Shown: piece by piece, positions 1 to 8,399 of the stretch
Layout of the letters: each line of letters opens with the position of its first letter
Position numbering within the stretch: the stretch's first letter is position 1
Source: Gracilaria caudata
Taxonomy: Eukaryota; Rhodophyta; Florideophyceae; Gracilariales; Gracilariaceae
Reading direction: 5' to 3'
DNA length: 17,694 bases
Assembly: GCA_030374735.1 (NCBI GenBank)
Contig: JASCIV010000421.1
Span: 1-17,694, forward strand
The notes under the pieces: model-generated
What the model saw: only the letters and a program-made list of their open reading frames with translations
Told to the model about the DNA's origin: nothing
Database searches by the model: none
Program-made: the position numbers and the translations under genes

Positions 1-540
1 GCAAGCGCAATACTCTGCTCTACTTATAAAGCTATCAGAACACAGTCTCTGTCCTGAATTTCGGTGACAAACTACGTCACTGTTCTACAGTTTTCGTCAC
101 TGTCCTGTTCTGTGCTATCGATCTGTTACAGTGAGAGACAGAATTATCCTCGAGACCATTTCTGTAGGGAAGCAACGCTCCATAGTGTTGCGCTGTGTCC
201 CCCGCGTTCGTTCAGGGTCTGCCGTAGCACTGGCCGCAGCGCTCATTTCATCCCATGTTGCTAGAACACAGATGCTCGGGGCAGACCCCGAAGAAACACG
301 TCAAAGAGCTGAAAGCAATCGTTGTAGTTCAGCGGTCTTAGATTGAATCTGGTGGTCTATTCTCAGTCTCTCCTCCGAAGACGAGACATGGTGCGATCTA
401 CTCTAGTACTATTCAGGACACAGATTTCTGGACTTCCAGAGCATGAGGGCAAATTGTGCGGTAAAGTAACGGGTGCATTCTCTTTACTTCGAATCGGCTG
501 GCTGTTGTCTGCAGCATTCTTTCCGTTTAGTGTATCTATC
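1..540. other. Left-edge spacer; 3' flank of the array
   Basis: I find no convincing gene. The short ORFs here overlap one another and have no recognisable content. From about 441 to 540 the DNA is homologous to the 3' flanks of the array copies downstream: an AGCAAATTGTGC-like block (around 448-459) recurs at 6871-6882 and 8327-8338, and a TATCGACTAACAT block near 535-547 recurs near 2085-2096. A TATA-like stretch near 21-27 cannot be tied to a gene. Confidence 0.5.
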
Positions 541-665
541 GACTAACATGGATTAAACTGCATAGAAAAAACCCAAAGACAGTATCATCTGTCACCCCTC
601 CTTCCACTGACGCAGTAGTTTTCAAGAACAGCTCCAAAGGAATAAGCGAGATTAAAGAGTATCTA

Positions 666-1154
666 TTACAAAGAAACAACCGCCGTCACGAACACTGCAT
701 TTCTGAGTTTCAGAATAGCAACCGCGCCACGCGATCGAGGCCCACGGACACGATCTAAAAGAGCGTTCTTGAGAGTGATTCCCCTCTCCTCAGCGGCACT
801 AGCCATAAGTATTATCGCGTGTTTCAAGATTTTTTCTGGCTCATTGCATTTCAGAATTGCAGATGTTCCGAAGCAGCCCGGTTCACGAGTCTCCACATCG
901 AACTTATTGTTGCGAATTTGATCGTGCGCTAACTGAATCGCTAGACCATTCATTCTTGAGCTCCATAGCAGACGTCTCCGACATTTGACGTATCGAAAAA
1001 GGTTTAATTGATGGAAAGCTTTCTTGTCGATTTCAAGTTCTCTTGTAAAGTTGTATCTCTGTTGAACTTCAAATGGAAACTCGAAGTTTTCTCCGCTCTC
1101 GTCAAGGTACACAGTGTATTCAGGGCACTCATCTGTGTATTGGTCCCTGTCCAT
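666..1154 (-). CDS. Array gene copy 1, unrecognised small protein family (162 aa)
   Basis: I do not recognise the family or a function. The 162-residue protein has an acidic N-terminus with PEYTVYLDESGEN at 11-23, FPFEVQQRYNFTRELEIDK at 26-44, WSSRMNGLA at 64-72, QLAHDQIRNNKFDV at 74-87, PGCFG at 92-96, a basic loop (about 135-142, VRGPRSR) and a hydrophobic end (VAILKLRNAVFVTAVVSL, 145-162). No signal peptide or clear membrane helix is visible; the C-terminus looks like buried beta strands. ATG at 1154 is chosen because an in-frame TGA lies only seven codons upstream and a TATA box lies about 100 nt upstream. The four intact copies share residues in blocks and differ by in-frame indels, which suggests real coding genes. 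It belongs to the basic-loop subtype with copies 2 and 5. Confidence 0.8.
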   Translation of the reverse strand: MDRDQYTDECPEYTVYLDESGENFEFPFEVQQRYNFTRELEIDKKAFHQLNLFRYVKCRRRLLWSSRMNGLAIQLAHDQIRNNKFDVETREPGCFGTSAILKCNEPEKILKHAIILMASAAEERGITLKNALLDRVRGPRSRGAVAILKLRNAVFVTAVVSL

Positions 1155-1255
1155 TTGTATCTGAGTTTGTGCTTTTCACGTTTGCAGAAATTTGAACTTG
1201 CTTTACCGTGACACATCTAACCTTAAACAGGGTAAGAACGTATGGTCAATCGAAC

Positions 1256-1261
1256 TATATA
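1256..1261 (-). promoter_or_regulatory. TATA box of array copy 1
   Basis: TATATA on the minus strand, about 100 nt upstream of the ATG at 1154. The surrounding bases (plus strand GGTCAATCGAAC then the TATA) match the same position in the other copies, so position and context are conserved. Transcription start is inferred at about 1230. Confidence 0.65.
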
Positions 1262-2213
1262 GACGCAAGGAAGCTAAGCAAGACATGGAGGACCCAATGC
1301 GGATTGGAGATTATCGTATTATATGAAGAACTGTTCGTTTTGCATTTGAAAGTTTTGTTAGAAACGCAGGGGGCTAGATGACTCCCTTAAATTAAATATG
1401 AGAATAGGTGGGGTAAAAGCAGAGACATGAATGACCCGTAGTAGCCATCGAAAATTGTGATATGAGCACTTTGTCATAATAACTTTAAAAGGGCGAACTA
1501 GAACTGCTTTCCGTTACATCTATGGTCGCCGTAATTTAAATACAAAATATCGCAGTGTTCTTTAAATTTAGCATTGGGCCATCGCCAAAAGCGGCACTTT
1601 TAAGATTCCTTTAAAACGGTCCGAAAAGAGAAAGCGATTAAAAATGCATTTTCAACTTCTGCAATAGAACGCATTAAAAAGAATGGAAAGGTTTCAAAAC
1701 ACGATTCGCAGCGATATCGAAGGCACCGAGCATTGAAAAAGGCGTTCATTCATCAGCGTGTCGTACAGTTAAGAAAATAACACAAAGTTGTGTTTCTTTT
1801 ATTCCAGAAAGTCGTAGAAATTTATTGCTTGGCGAGGCTGAGGAGAAGGGCGCGATCAGCGTGGTGCGAGTCACACTCCGTGTGGCTCAGCGTTCTATGT
1901 TCCACAACTGGGAGCATCCTGAAACTGCAGAATGTCAAAACGTTCGACAAAGTTCATATTTGAACTCACAGCGAGACTGTGCGCTTTCGTTTGGTAAGTT
2001 ACCGAGCTTATTCTCTGAAATAAAGCGCAAACGTGTTTTCATGTCGACTCGCTGTTCATTAGCATGTTTTTCGTTTAATGTACCTATCGACTAACATAAC
2101 TTAAACCGGGTAAAAGATATAATATATCATTTACCAACTCTCCTTCCACTGACACAAGAAGTGTGTCAGTTCACGAGAAGAGTTGCAAATGAGTACGCGA
2201 GGATAAAGAGAAT
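1262..2213. other. Spacer: 5' flank of copy 1 and 3' flank of copy 2
   Basis: No gene is supported. The 1370-1600 part aligns with 2935-3160, upstream of copy 2. Shared blocks include CTAGATGACTCCC, CAGAGACATGAAT, CATCGAAAATT and TTGTCATAATAACTT. The part near 2070-2213 aligns with 525-665, the 3' flank of copy 1. The plus-strand ORF 1825-2094 (89 codons) crosses this boundary and has no recognisable content. Confidence 0.55.
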
Positions 2214-2720
2214 CTATTCAGCTAGGGAAACAACCACCGTCACCAAAACTGCATTTCTGAGCTTCAGAATAGCAACTGACCCACTCGATCGACGCCCACG
2301 ACGGAAACCCCTTCCGTGATCTACAAGGACGTTATTGAGAGTGATTCCTCTTTTGAGAGCCTCACTAGCCATGAGTATGACTGCGTTTTTCAAGATTTCA
2401 TCTGGTTCATCACATTTAATAATTGCGGATGTTCCAAAGCAGTTGGGCTCATTAGTCTCCACATCAAACTTATTGTTTCGAAGTTGGTCATGAGCTAACT
2501 GGACCGCTATGCCGTTCATCCTGGAGCTCCATAGAAGAAGTCTCCGACTGTTAGCATGGCGAACAATGTTGAGCTGGCCAAAGGCGTCCTTGTCGATTTC
2601 AAGTTCTCTAGTGTAGTCGTCTCTCTGTTGAACTTCAAACGGGAACTCGGAGTTTTCTCCATCCTCTTCAAAGTACACAGTGAAATCAGGCCAGCCACCT
2701 GTCCCGTCGCCGGTCGCCAT
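2214..2720 (-). CDS. Array gene copy 2, unrecognised small protein family (168 aa)
   Basis: Same family as copy 1 and closest to it. The 168-residue protein has WPDFTVYFEEDGENSEFPFE at 10-29, TRELEIDK at 37-44, WSSRMNGIAVQLAHDQLRNN at 64-83, CFG at 94-96, KCDEP at 102-106 and the C-terminal VAILKLRNAVLVTVVVSL at 149-166 plus two extra residues. The variable loop (about 134-147) is strongly basic, with RGFRRGRRSS. The open frame runs upstream to 2840, but that start lies upstream of the TATA box (2818-2824). ATG at 2720 is therefore preferred; it also lines up with the copy 1 start. Function unknown. Confidence 0.8.
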   Translation of the reverse strand: MATGDGTGGWPDFTVYFEEDGENSEFPFEVQQRDDYTRELEIDKDAFGQLNIVRHANSRRLLLWSSRMNGIAVQLAHDQLRNNKFDVETNEPNCFGTSAIIKCDEPDEILKNAVILMASEALKRGITLNNVLVDHGRGFRRGRRSSGSVAILKLRNAVLVTVVVSLAE

Positions 2721-2817
2721 TTCTATCTGAGTGTATGTGCTTGGATTTGGTAGAAAGTTGAGCGTACTATTCTGTGACACAGCTAACTTACTAGATAGAA
2801 ATGTTCGGTCAAACGAA

Positions 2818-2824
2818 TTATATA
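2818..2824 (-). promoter_or_regulatory. TATA box of array copy 2
   Basis: TATATAA on the minus strand, about 98 nt upstream of the preferred ATG at 2720, embedded in the context shared by all intact copies (GGTCAAACGAA before it and GCCCCCCGTAAGCCAA after it on the plus strand). Confidence 0.7.
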
Positions 2825-2840
2825 GCCCCCCGTAAGCCAA

Positions 2841-4068
2841 ACAAAACTCTGAAGACTAAGTGTGCTTGAAGCTTATCGTATGTTATGAAGAAAGGCTAGT
2901 TTTGCATTTGAAAAATTTTGTTACAAACCCTAATGTCTAGATGACTCCCATAAAGTAAATTATGAGTATAGGGTAGAAACAGAGACATGAATTACTTGTA
3001 GTGGACATCGAAAATTATGATGTGAGCAAGTTGTCATAATAACTTCAAAAGGGCCAACTAGAACAGTTTTCCGTTGTATTTATTGTCGCCATGATTTAAA
3101 CAGTTTTTCATAGCCCAAGCCCACAAATCGAATGTACCGCAGTGCTCTTTAAAATTAGCGTTGGCCAGGACCGGTGGACTTCTTGTGAAGGTGCTGCCTA
3201 GCTCCGTGATTCCTCTCCCGCTTTCTTTCACTGACGACTCAAATATGAAAGCAGATATTTTGGCCATGACTCAACTCCATCCAATATCAAAGGTTAAAAG
3301 GGCGACTTTCTCCAATCTACAACCCAAACCAAAAAAGCGATAGAACATGCTAAAAACATCACATTCCATTTTTCGTCAATCATGCATGTGCACGCACATG
3401 TGCGTACGTGTCGAATCGAAACCCAGAAAACGTAGAACAGACAAATTTGGGAAGAGGCGTCGTAGAGACATTGAATGCGATCCTTGCAAACTACCACCAC
3501 CTTACGGTGTGGCAGAGCGCTGCCCTCCTTTGCTGTTGCTTCGAGTCCGAAGCTATCCCACAATTTGCGCCAAAAATTTTCCATAAAATGTTAATTCAAA
3601 TTTGAAGATGGCAATGTACAGTATTTGTCTACTTTCGAACGCTTTGAGGATGTTTTAAACGTTTCAAAGAAGTTTTGAACATTTCATCTCTCTCAATACC
3701 ATGGGGAATGTCAAAAAAAACCAATTCCATTCTGTCACCTTCTCGCCGATTTGGAATCAGCTACAGACAGCAATGCATATGCGTCGTACCGGCGAAAAGC
3801 ACGTTCTGAACATCCTGTAGCATCGCATTTGTGTCGGACGTCCCAGTTGTTATCCGCACGCTATTTCTATCGTGTACTTAGCACATAATTTTTGACTAGG
3901 ACTACTAAAGTGTATTTTAGAACAGCAAGTACAATGGTTTACCGAGTATGAAAGCGTCGAGGCTGCACCAGTCAAGGATTTGGTCCACAGCTCCAACGTT
4001 CATATTTAGCGTGAAACACAATACCTCACAAGAAGAGATACAGATGTAAACGAGAGAGTGAAATGAAT
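2841..4068. other. Spacer between copies 2 and 3
   Basis: The 2935-3500 part is the homologous 5' flank of copy 2. From about 3600 to 4020 I see no match to the other modules and no gene. The minus-strand ORFs at 3058-3267 and 3294-3584 lack support: their frames are not kept in the homologous flanks of copies 1 and 3. A purine-pyrimidine alternating tract is listed separately. Confidence 0.5.
3381..3411. repeat. 31-nt perfectly alternating purine-pyrimidine tract
   Basis: Every step from 3381 to 3411 alternates pyrimidine and purine, mostly CA, TG, CG and TA steps. It includes a 7-bp inverted repeat CATGTGC/GCACATG (3385-3391 and 3394-3400). Such tracts are known to favour left-handed Z-DNA. 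It lies in the far 5' flank of copy 2. Confidence 0.7.
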
Positions 4069-4515
4069 CTATTCACCCAAAGAAAAAACCACCGTCACCA
4101 ACACCGCATTTCTGAGCTTCAGAATAGCCACCGCACCTGGATAAGAACCAATTATGTCATCAGATTCTACAATTCCTCTCTCCTTACCCGCACTAGTGAT
4201 GATTGTGACTGCTTGATTCAAGATTTTATCTGGTTCATCACATTTTATAATCGCAGCTATTCCAAAGCAGCCTAGCTCAAGAGGCCCCACATCAAACCTA
4301 TTGTTTCGAATTTGGTCGTAGGCTAGCTGATATGCAAGGCCATTCATTCTAGAGCTCCATTTCAGCGGTCCCAGCCACTTTAGTTGACTAAAGCCTTCCT
4401 TGTCGATTTCAAGTTCCCTCGTAAAATTGTATCTCTCTTGAATTTCAAAGGGAAACTCGGAATTATTATCTCCTACATCGTCAAAGTACACAGTATACTC
4501 CGGCCAGTCTTCCAT
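4069..4515 (-). CDS. Array gene copy 3, unrecognised small protein family (148 aa)
   Basis: Acidic-loop subtype, closest to copy 4. The 148-residue protein has MEDWPEYTVYFDDVGDN at 1-17, FPFEIQERYNFTRELEIDK at 21-39, WSSRMNGLAYQLAYDQIRNN at 53-72, CFG at 83-85, an acidic loop (VESDDIIGSYPG, 116-127) and the C-terminal VAILKLRNAVLVTVVFSLGE. It is six residues shorter than copy 4 just before WSSRMNG and so lacks that copy's Cys there; the change keeps the frame. ATG at 4515 is shared with copy 4; an alternative is ATG at 4521. The longer frame to 4620 starts within 12 nt of the TATA box, upstream of any likely transcription start. Confidence 0.8.
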   Translation of the reverse strand: MEDWPEYTVYFDDVGDNNSEFPFEIQERYNFTRELEIDKEGFSQLKWLGPLKWSSRMNGLAYQLAYDQIRNNRFDVGPLELGCFGIAAIIKCDEPDKILNQAVTIITSAGKERGIVESDDIIGSYPGAVAILKLRNAVLVTVVFSLGE

Positions 4516-4626
4516 GTACATTTTTGTCTGAGTGTATGCCAGTTTGGTTTTGTAGAAAGTTAAACGTGCTTTTCTGTGCGGCAGCTGGCCGTTTTGAATT
4601 GGATAAGAACGTTTGCTCAAATGAAC

Positions 4627-4632
4627 TTTATA
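4627..4632 (-). promoter_or_regulatory. TATA box of array copy 3
   Basis: TATAAA on the minus strand, 112 nt upstream of the ATG at 4515. The flanking bases are identical to those of copy 4 over a long stretch, showing the promoter was duplicated with the gene. Confidence 0.7.
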
Positions 4633-5133
4633 GCCACCCGTAAACCAAGCAATACTTTCAGAACAAAATTTGGATTACAGCTTAGCAAATGTTATGAAGA
4701 AATGCGCTTTCTGCATTTCAAAAGTACTTTTTAACTTCTAAGAAGTAAATAACACTAGGGTAAAAAGAAAGATATTTTTTTTTAGTCATCGAATCACGGT
4801 ACGTACACGTGGCTGTAATTATCTGGAGGGCGAAGTGGAACTCTTTTCTGTTATATTTATGGTGAACATAGTTCATACAATTTTTTATAAGCCAAGCCTA
4901 CAAAAATCGAAAATGACGCCGTTTTCTTTAAATTCAGAATTGGGCCTCACCAATTCCACAAGCGATAGACTTCCCCCAAAAAAGAAAAAAGAAGGATTAC
5001 AAATGCTCATACTTGTGCAATTAAACGCAGATGTGAAAATGTAGAATCGACAGATTTCATAATACGACTGAAGCGCAGCGAATGCTATCGAAAGCATTCA
5101 TTCATGACCAAAAAAGGAGTTCCTTTCCATTCA
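4633..5133. other. 5' flank of array copy 3
   Basis: No gene. It aligns closely with 7517-8020 upstream of copy 4 (CCACCCGTAAACCAAGCAAT, AGTAAATAACACTAGGGTA, GGGCGAAGTGGAACTC, GAAGCGCAGCGAA, AAAGCATTCATTCATGAC). It aligns more weakly with the copy 1, 2 and 5 flanks. ORFs on both strands at 4835-5097 are not conserved. Confidence 0.6.
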
Positions 5134-5262
5134 AAAAAATATAGAATCTTGATGCTTGGTACGATCAGAACCATTGGCATGTAGTCCAAGTTGATCGCAC
5201 CCTTGGGTACTATCAGCATGGAGCGCGTCTAACTGCTTGTTGCGCAGCTCTTGATCCTCCAT
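5134..5262 (-). pseudogene. N-terminal gag fragment of a Ty1/copia-like element
   Basis: ATG at 5262 opens a frame of about 42 codons (begins MEDQELRNKQLDAL) ending at a TGA. It starts about 140 nt after a copia-type primer site and LTR on the same strand, which is where gag begins in copia elements; the plus-strand relic at the right end shows about 118 nt for the same interval. The rest of the element is missing. Its downstream end fuses with the array 5' flank: the segment around 5150-5186 also occurs after copy 4 (8018-8043). The gag call rests on position rather than on a diagnostic domain. Confidence 0.45.
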
Positions 5263-5402
5263 AATCGGGAGCGGTAAACTACAGAATGTTAAAGTATTCG
5301 TGAAACAAAGCCACTGTTTGTGCCCACTGTGAGGAGATGGGGGAAGGGAGACGCAGTGATCTTCAACCAGAGGCCTATCGGATCATTTAATGTCTTGGTC
5401 GC

Positions 5403-5418
5403 GGTTCTGGGCTATAAT
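5403..5418 (-). other. Degenerate copia primer-binding site
   Basis: The minus strand reads TATTATAGCCCAGAACC, closely resembling the plus-strand site GGTTATGGGCCCAGAACC at 16790-16807 and sharing its final CCCAGAACC. It lies just inside the LTR-like end at 5426. Two bases of the ideal match to the initiator tRNA-Met anticodon region are missing, consistent with decay. Confidence 0.5.
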
Positions 5419-5425
5419 AGAGCTC

Positions 5426-5884
5426 TGTAGCTCCTCCAGACGGCGGTGTCAAATCTACTAATCTGAACTGCACCACTGCAAATTACGCAGTCTGCCAAGC
5501 TACGCGCCCCTAATCAGGATGCGACCTGAATCTGCTGAATTGTAGCAAACGTAGCCGGCCGTGTAATCCATCACGACACACAGCGTGTCTGTGAGCTAGT
5601 GCTTGAGTTTGATGTAGTCGACGAGGGCGCCAAGCAAAGAACTCTCTTCTGCTAGAGCGCTTGATGAGTGTAGAACTGCTGACTGAGAGAGAGTTGTGGC
5701 TGCTTCCCAGTGGCGGGCTTTTATAGTGATTTCTAAAGACTCCACAGTACTACTGTCGTAGGAGTTAGATAGTCGTACTTACTCTTGCTTGGCAAGAGTG
5801 AGACCATACCATGTAACAAAGGAAGAACATTTCCAGGTAATCGTAGTGGTAGTGGGAATGCCATACAGTGACGGCCATGTAACA
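5426..5884 (-). mobile_element. Ty1/copia-like LTR remnant
   Basis: On the minus strand the segment begins TGTTACATGG and ends GCTACA (TG...CA form). It contains a TATAAAAGCCCGCC promoter-like site at about 5725-5738 and an 8-bp hairpin (ACTCTTGC/GCAAGAGT, 5781-5799), and is followed by a primer-like site. The start motif TGTTACATGG occurs twice, 66 nt apart, so the true LTR may begin at 5884 or 5818. No second LTR is present. A short part (5427-5520) is also recognisable after copy 4 at 8044-8100. Confidence 0.5.
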
Positions 5885-6470
5885 AAAGGGCCTCACCTCT
5901 CCACTGAGTGAAATAATTATTGTTCTCCCAAGTAATGTCTTGATATCTAGAGTTCTACGTTAGCCTCTCGACATCTTCGACGCACAAATCCTCGCTCTTC
6001 GAATCACGTACTCTCTGCCGTAGCATATCGTTTCACCTCTATCGCTGTGAAATCTTGTCGATCATCTCCCAATCACTCCCCCTGAGTAATATTCTTTTGG
6101 GAGTGGCCATACAAAGACTTGAACCTGGTGCCAACTTCTTCTCAAGTCGCGGCACGGCCACTCTCCCCAGAATATTACACCATGCGATTCAACTCCTTCT
6201 CCGCCAAACCAAAAACCCACTCCAACGCGTTTAACTTTTTCGGTATGTTTTTAACATTTACCCAACATTTCGCTGTCCTCCTTTCCCGGTTTTGAAATCA
6301 CCTTCTAACTCGTCTCATTTCACGTCATCTATTTCACCGAACCCCTCTTGATTTCCTCCTTTTTTGTCATCATGCACCGTACATCTTCTGTAGCGTTCGC
6401 CACAAAGCACGTCTCTCTCTCCCTCGGGCTTTGCCGTCAAGCCATATTTTCTCTGGCGGCCGTCATGTTG
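5885..6470. other. Spacer between LTR remnant and copy 4 flank
   Basis: No gene is supported. The right part (6180-6440) is pyrimidine-rich and has no match elsewhere in the window. A large foldback at 6086-6178 is listed separately. This segment is absent after copy 4, where 8100 joins directly to the equivalent of about 6475. Confidence 0.4.
6086..6178. repeat. Long foldback (imperfect inverted repeat)
   Basis: Arms 6086-6108 and 6156-6178 are reverse complements at 19 of 23 positions (GTAATATTCT and GAGTGGCC blocks match). A second nested perfect pair lies inside: GACTTGA (6116-6122) and TCAAGTC (6142-6148). The whole 93-nt segment could fold into one long stem with an internal loop. No flanking target duplication was recognised. 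Confidence 0.7.
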
Positions 6471-6474
6471 AGCC

Positions 6475-6690
6475 AAAAACAGAAATTGCCTGATTGCATG
6501 ATGTGGCTGAGATGTTTCTAATCCGTGCTCTAAATATGATGGAAGATTGCGAACGACAAGGGAATCAGAGTAGCTCGTAGACGTTGCAGGAAAGTGGGAT
6601 GCACAAATGGCCAAACAACGGAGATAACGTTGGAAGAATAGAAGAAAGGTACGATACAGCTTAGTAGCTGAGCTTTCCATACAAGACTAG
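6475..6690. repeat. Spacer repeat, copy A (partner at 8098-8270)
   Basis: This segment matches 8098-8270 (TTGCCTGATTGCATGATGTGGCTGAGA versus the TTGCTTGATTGCGTGACG form, and ATGGCCAAACAACGGAGATAACGT in both). Both copies lie in the 3' flank of an array gene. A 121-codon minus ORF (6315-6680) spans it, but its counterpart after copy 4 switches frame and is truncated, so I do not call a gene. Confidence 0.65.
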
Positions 6691-6943
6691 AAGTAACACT
6701 CTCCCCAAATGGATGTTTAAACATACATGCTATTTGATTTTTAGATTTCATTAAGTTCTGTGATGGTGTCAGAAAGCGCTACAGAGCGCAAATACGAAAG
6801 CACTTGTAATTGTAGCGTGCGTATTGGTTCTATCATGATTTTTTCATTTCTGAAACATACATAGCACGGGAGCAAATTGTGCAGAAAGGTTGCTGAGATC
6901 TCCCTTTGAAAGATAAGAATATGCGAAAATAAAGAGCATCAAA

Positions 6944-7399
6944 CTATAAAGAGATTACCACCGTCACCAACACTGCGTTTCTGAGCTTCAGAATAGCCAC
7001 CGCACCTGGATAAGAACCAACTACGTCATCAAATTCTTCAATTCCTCTGTCCTTACCCGCACCAGTGATGATTATGACTGCTTTATTCAAGATTTTATCT
7101 GGTTTATCACATTGTATAATCGCAGCTATTCCAAAGCAGCCCGGCTCAAGAGCCTCCACATCAAACCGATTGTTTCGAATTTGGTCGTAGGCTAGCTGAT
7201 ATGCAAGGCCATTCATTCTAGAGCTCCATTTCAGAGGTGCCTGACAGTTGTCTATGCGCATGAAGTTGAGTTGCTTGAAGCCTTCCTTGTCGATTTCAAG
7301 TTCCCTCGTAAAATTGTATCTCTCTTGAATTTCAAATGGAAACTCGGAATTATCTCCTCCCTCGTCAAAGTACACAGTATACTCCGGCCAGTCTTCCAT
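6944..7399 (-). CDS. Array gene copy 4, unrecognised small protein family (151 aa)
   Basis: The best reference copy of the acidic-loop subtype. The 151-residue protein has MEDWPEYTVYFDEGGDN at 1-17, FPFEIQERYNFTRELEIDK at 20-38, WSSRMNGLAYQLAYDQIRNN at 58-77, CFG at 88-90, CDKPDKILNKA at 97-107, RGIEEFDDVVGSYPG at 118-132 and VAILKLRNAVLVTVVISL at 134-151. Cys residues sit at 52, 88 and 97. No signal peptide is visible, so the NFT sequon is probably not glycosylated. ATG at 7399 is the first Met after the inferred transcription start and is shared with copy 3. The frame extends to 7504, but that part lies next to the TATA box and is probably untranslated. No known domain is recognised. Confidence 0.82.
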   Translation of the reverse strand: MEDWPEYTVYFDEGGDNSEFPFEIQERYNFTRELEIDKEGFKQLNFMRIDNCQAPLKWSSRMNGLAYQLAYDQIRNNRFDVEALEPGCFGIAAIIQCDKPDKILNKAVIIITGAGKDRGIEEFDDVVGSYPGAVAILKLRNAVLVTVVISL

Positions 7400-7510
7400 G
7401 AACGTTTTTGTCTGAGTGTATGCCAGTTTGGTGTGGTAGAAAGTTAAACGTGCTTTTCTGTGCGGCAGCTGGCCGTTTTGAATTGGATAAGAACGTTTGC
7501 TCAAATGAAC

Positions 7511-7516
7511 TTTATA
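7511..7516 (-). promoter_or_regulatory. TATA box of array copy 4
   Basis: TATAAA on the minus strand, 112 nt upstream of the ATG at 7399, the same spacing and context as copy 3. Confidence 0.7.
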
Positions 7517-8399
7517 GCCACCCGTAAACCAAGCAATACTTTCAGAACAAAATTTGGATCACAGCATATCAAATGTTATGAAGAAATGCGCTTTCTGCAT
7601 TTCAAAAGTACTTTTTAACTTCTAGTAAGTAAATAACACTAGGGTAGAAATAGAGATAAGTTGTTGTGGCCATCCAATCATGCTTTGTGCACGTGGCCGA
7701 AATTATTTTGAAGGGCGAAGTGGAACTCTTTAAAAGTTATGGTTATGGTCAAAATAGTTCATAAAAGTTTTTACAAGCCAATCCTACAAAAATCGAAAAT
7801 ACTGCGGTTGTCTTTCAATTCACCAAGTGCTAGTAGACTTGCCTCAAAAAACGAAAAAAAGGATTAAAAATACTCATACCTGGGCAATGAAAAGCAGATG
7901 TGAAGATGTAGAATCGACAAGATTGAAGCGCAGCGAACGCTATCGAAAGCATTCATTCATGACTTAAAAATATGTTCCTTTACATACAAAAAAAAAGCTA
8001 CAGAAAATTTTAACGCTTGGTACGATCAGGCCATGCATGGAGTCCTCTGTAGCTCCACGGGACCGCGGTGTCTAATCTAAGGCTACGCGCACCGAATCAG
8101 AAAAAAAAAAAATTGCTTGATTGCGTGACGTGGCTGAGAGCTTTCTAATCTGTGCCGTAAATATGATGCAAGAGTGTGAAAGGCAAGCGAATCAGTAGCT
8201 TGCAGACTTTGCAAGAAAATAGGATGCATAAATGGCCAAACAACGGAGATAACGTGGGTGAGAAATTGTTGATGTTTCATGTAATGTGATTTTTAGATTT
8301 CATTTCTGAGACATACAAGGCACGAGAGCAAATTGTGCAGGAAAGTTGGCGGATGTCCCTTTGAACGAAAACGAATACGCGAGAATAAAGAGCATCAAA
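7517..8399. other. Spacer between copies 4 and 5
   Basis: No gene. It is a collapsed version of the copy 3-4 spacer: 7517-8043 is the homologous 5' flank, 8044-8100 a fragment of the copia LTR, 8101-8112 a run of twelve A, 8113-8270 the second spacer repeat, and 8270-8399 the 3' flank of copy 5 (with AGCAAATTGTGCAG at 8327-8340). Junctions near 8043 and 8100 mark segments of about 240 bp and 950 bp present after copy 3 but absent here. Confidence 0.65.

Noticed and set aside
64..546. Three overlapping short plus ORFs at the left edge
   Set aside because: They have no conserved content; the last overlaps DNA homologous to the non-coding 3' flanks of array genes.
4516..4620. N-terminal extensions of array copies 3 and 4 (begin MSKRSYPIQNG) and of copy 2
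   Set aside because: These starts are at or before the TATA boxes, and copy 1 has an in-frame stop in the equivalent stretch. Similarity of copies 3 and 4 here reflects recent DNA duplication.
6116..6148. tRNA-like GGTTCAAGTC on the minus strand
   Set aside because: It resembles a T-loop, but no acceptor, D or anticodon arms can be folded around it; it is part of the foldback.
6315..6680. 121-codon minus ORF, partly similar to 8083-8280
   Set aside because: The similarity is at DNA level over a duplicated spacer and is spread over two frames; the second copy is truncated and shifts frame.
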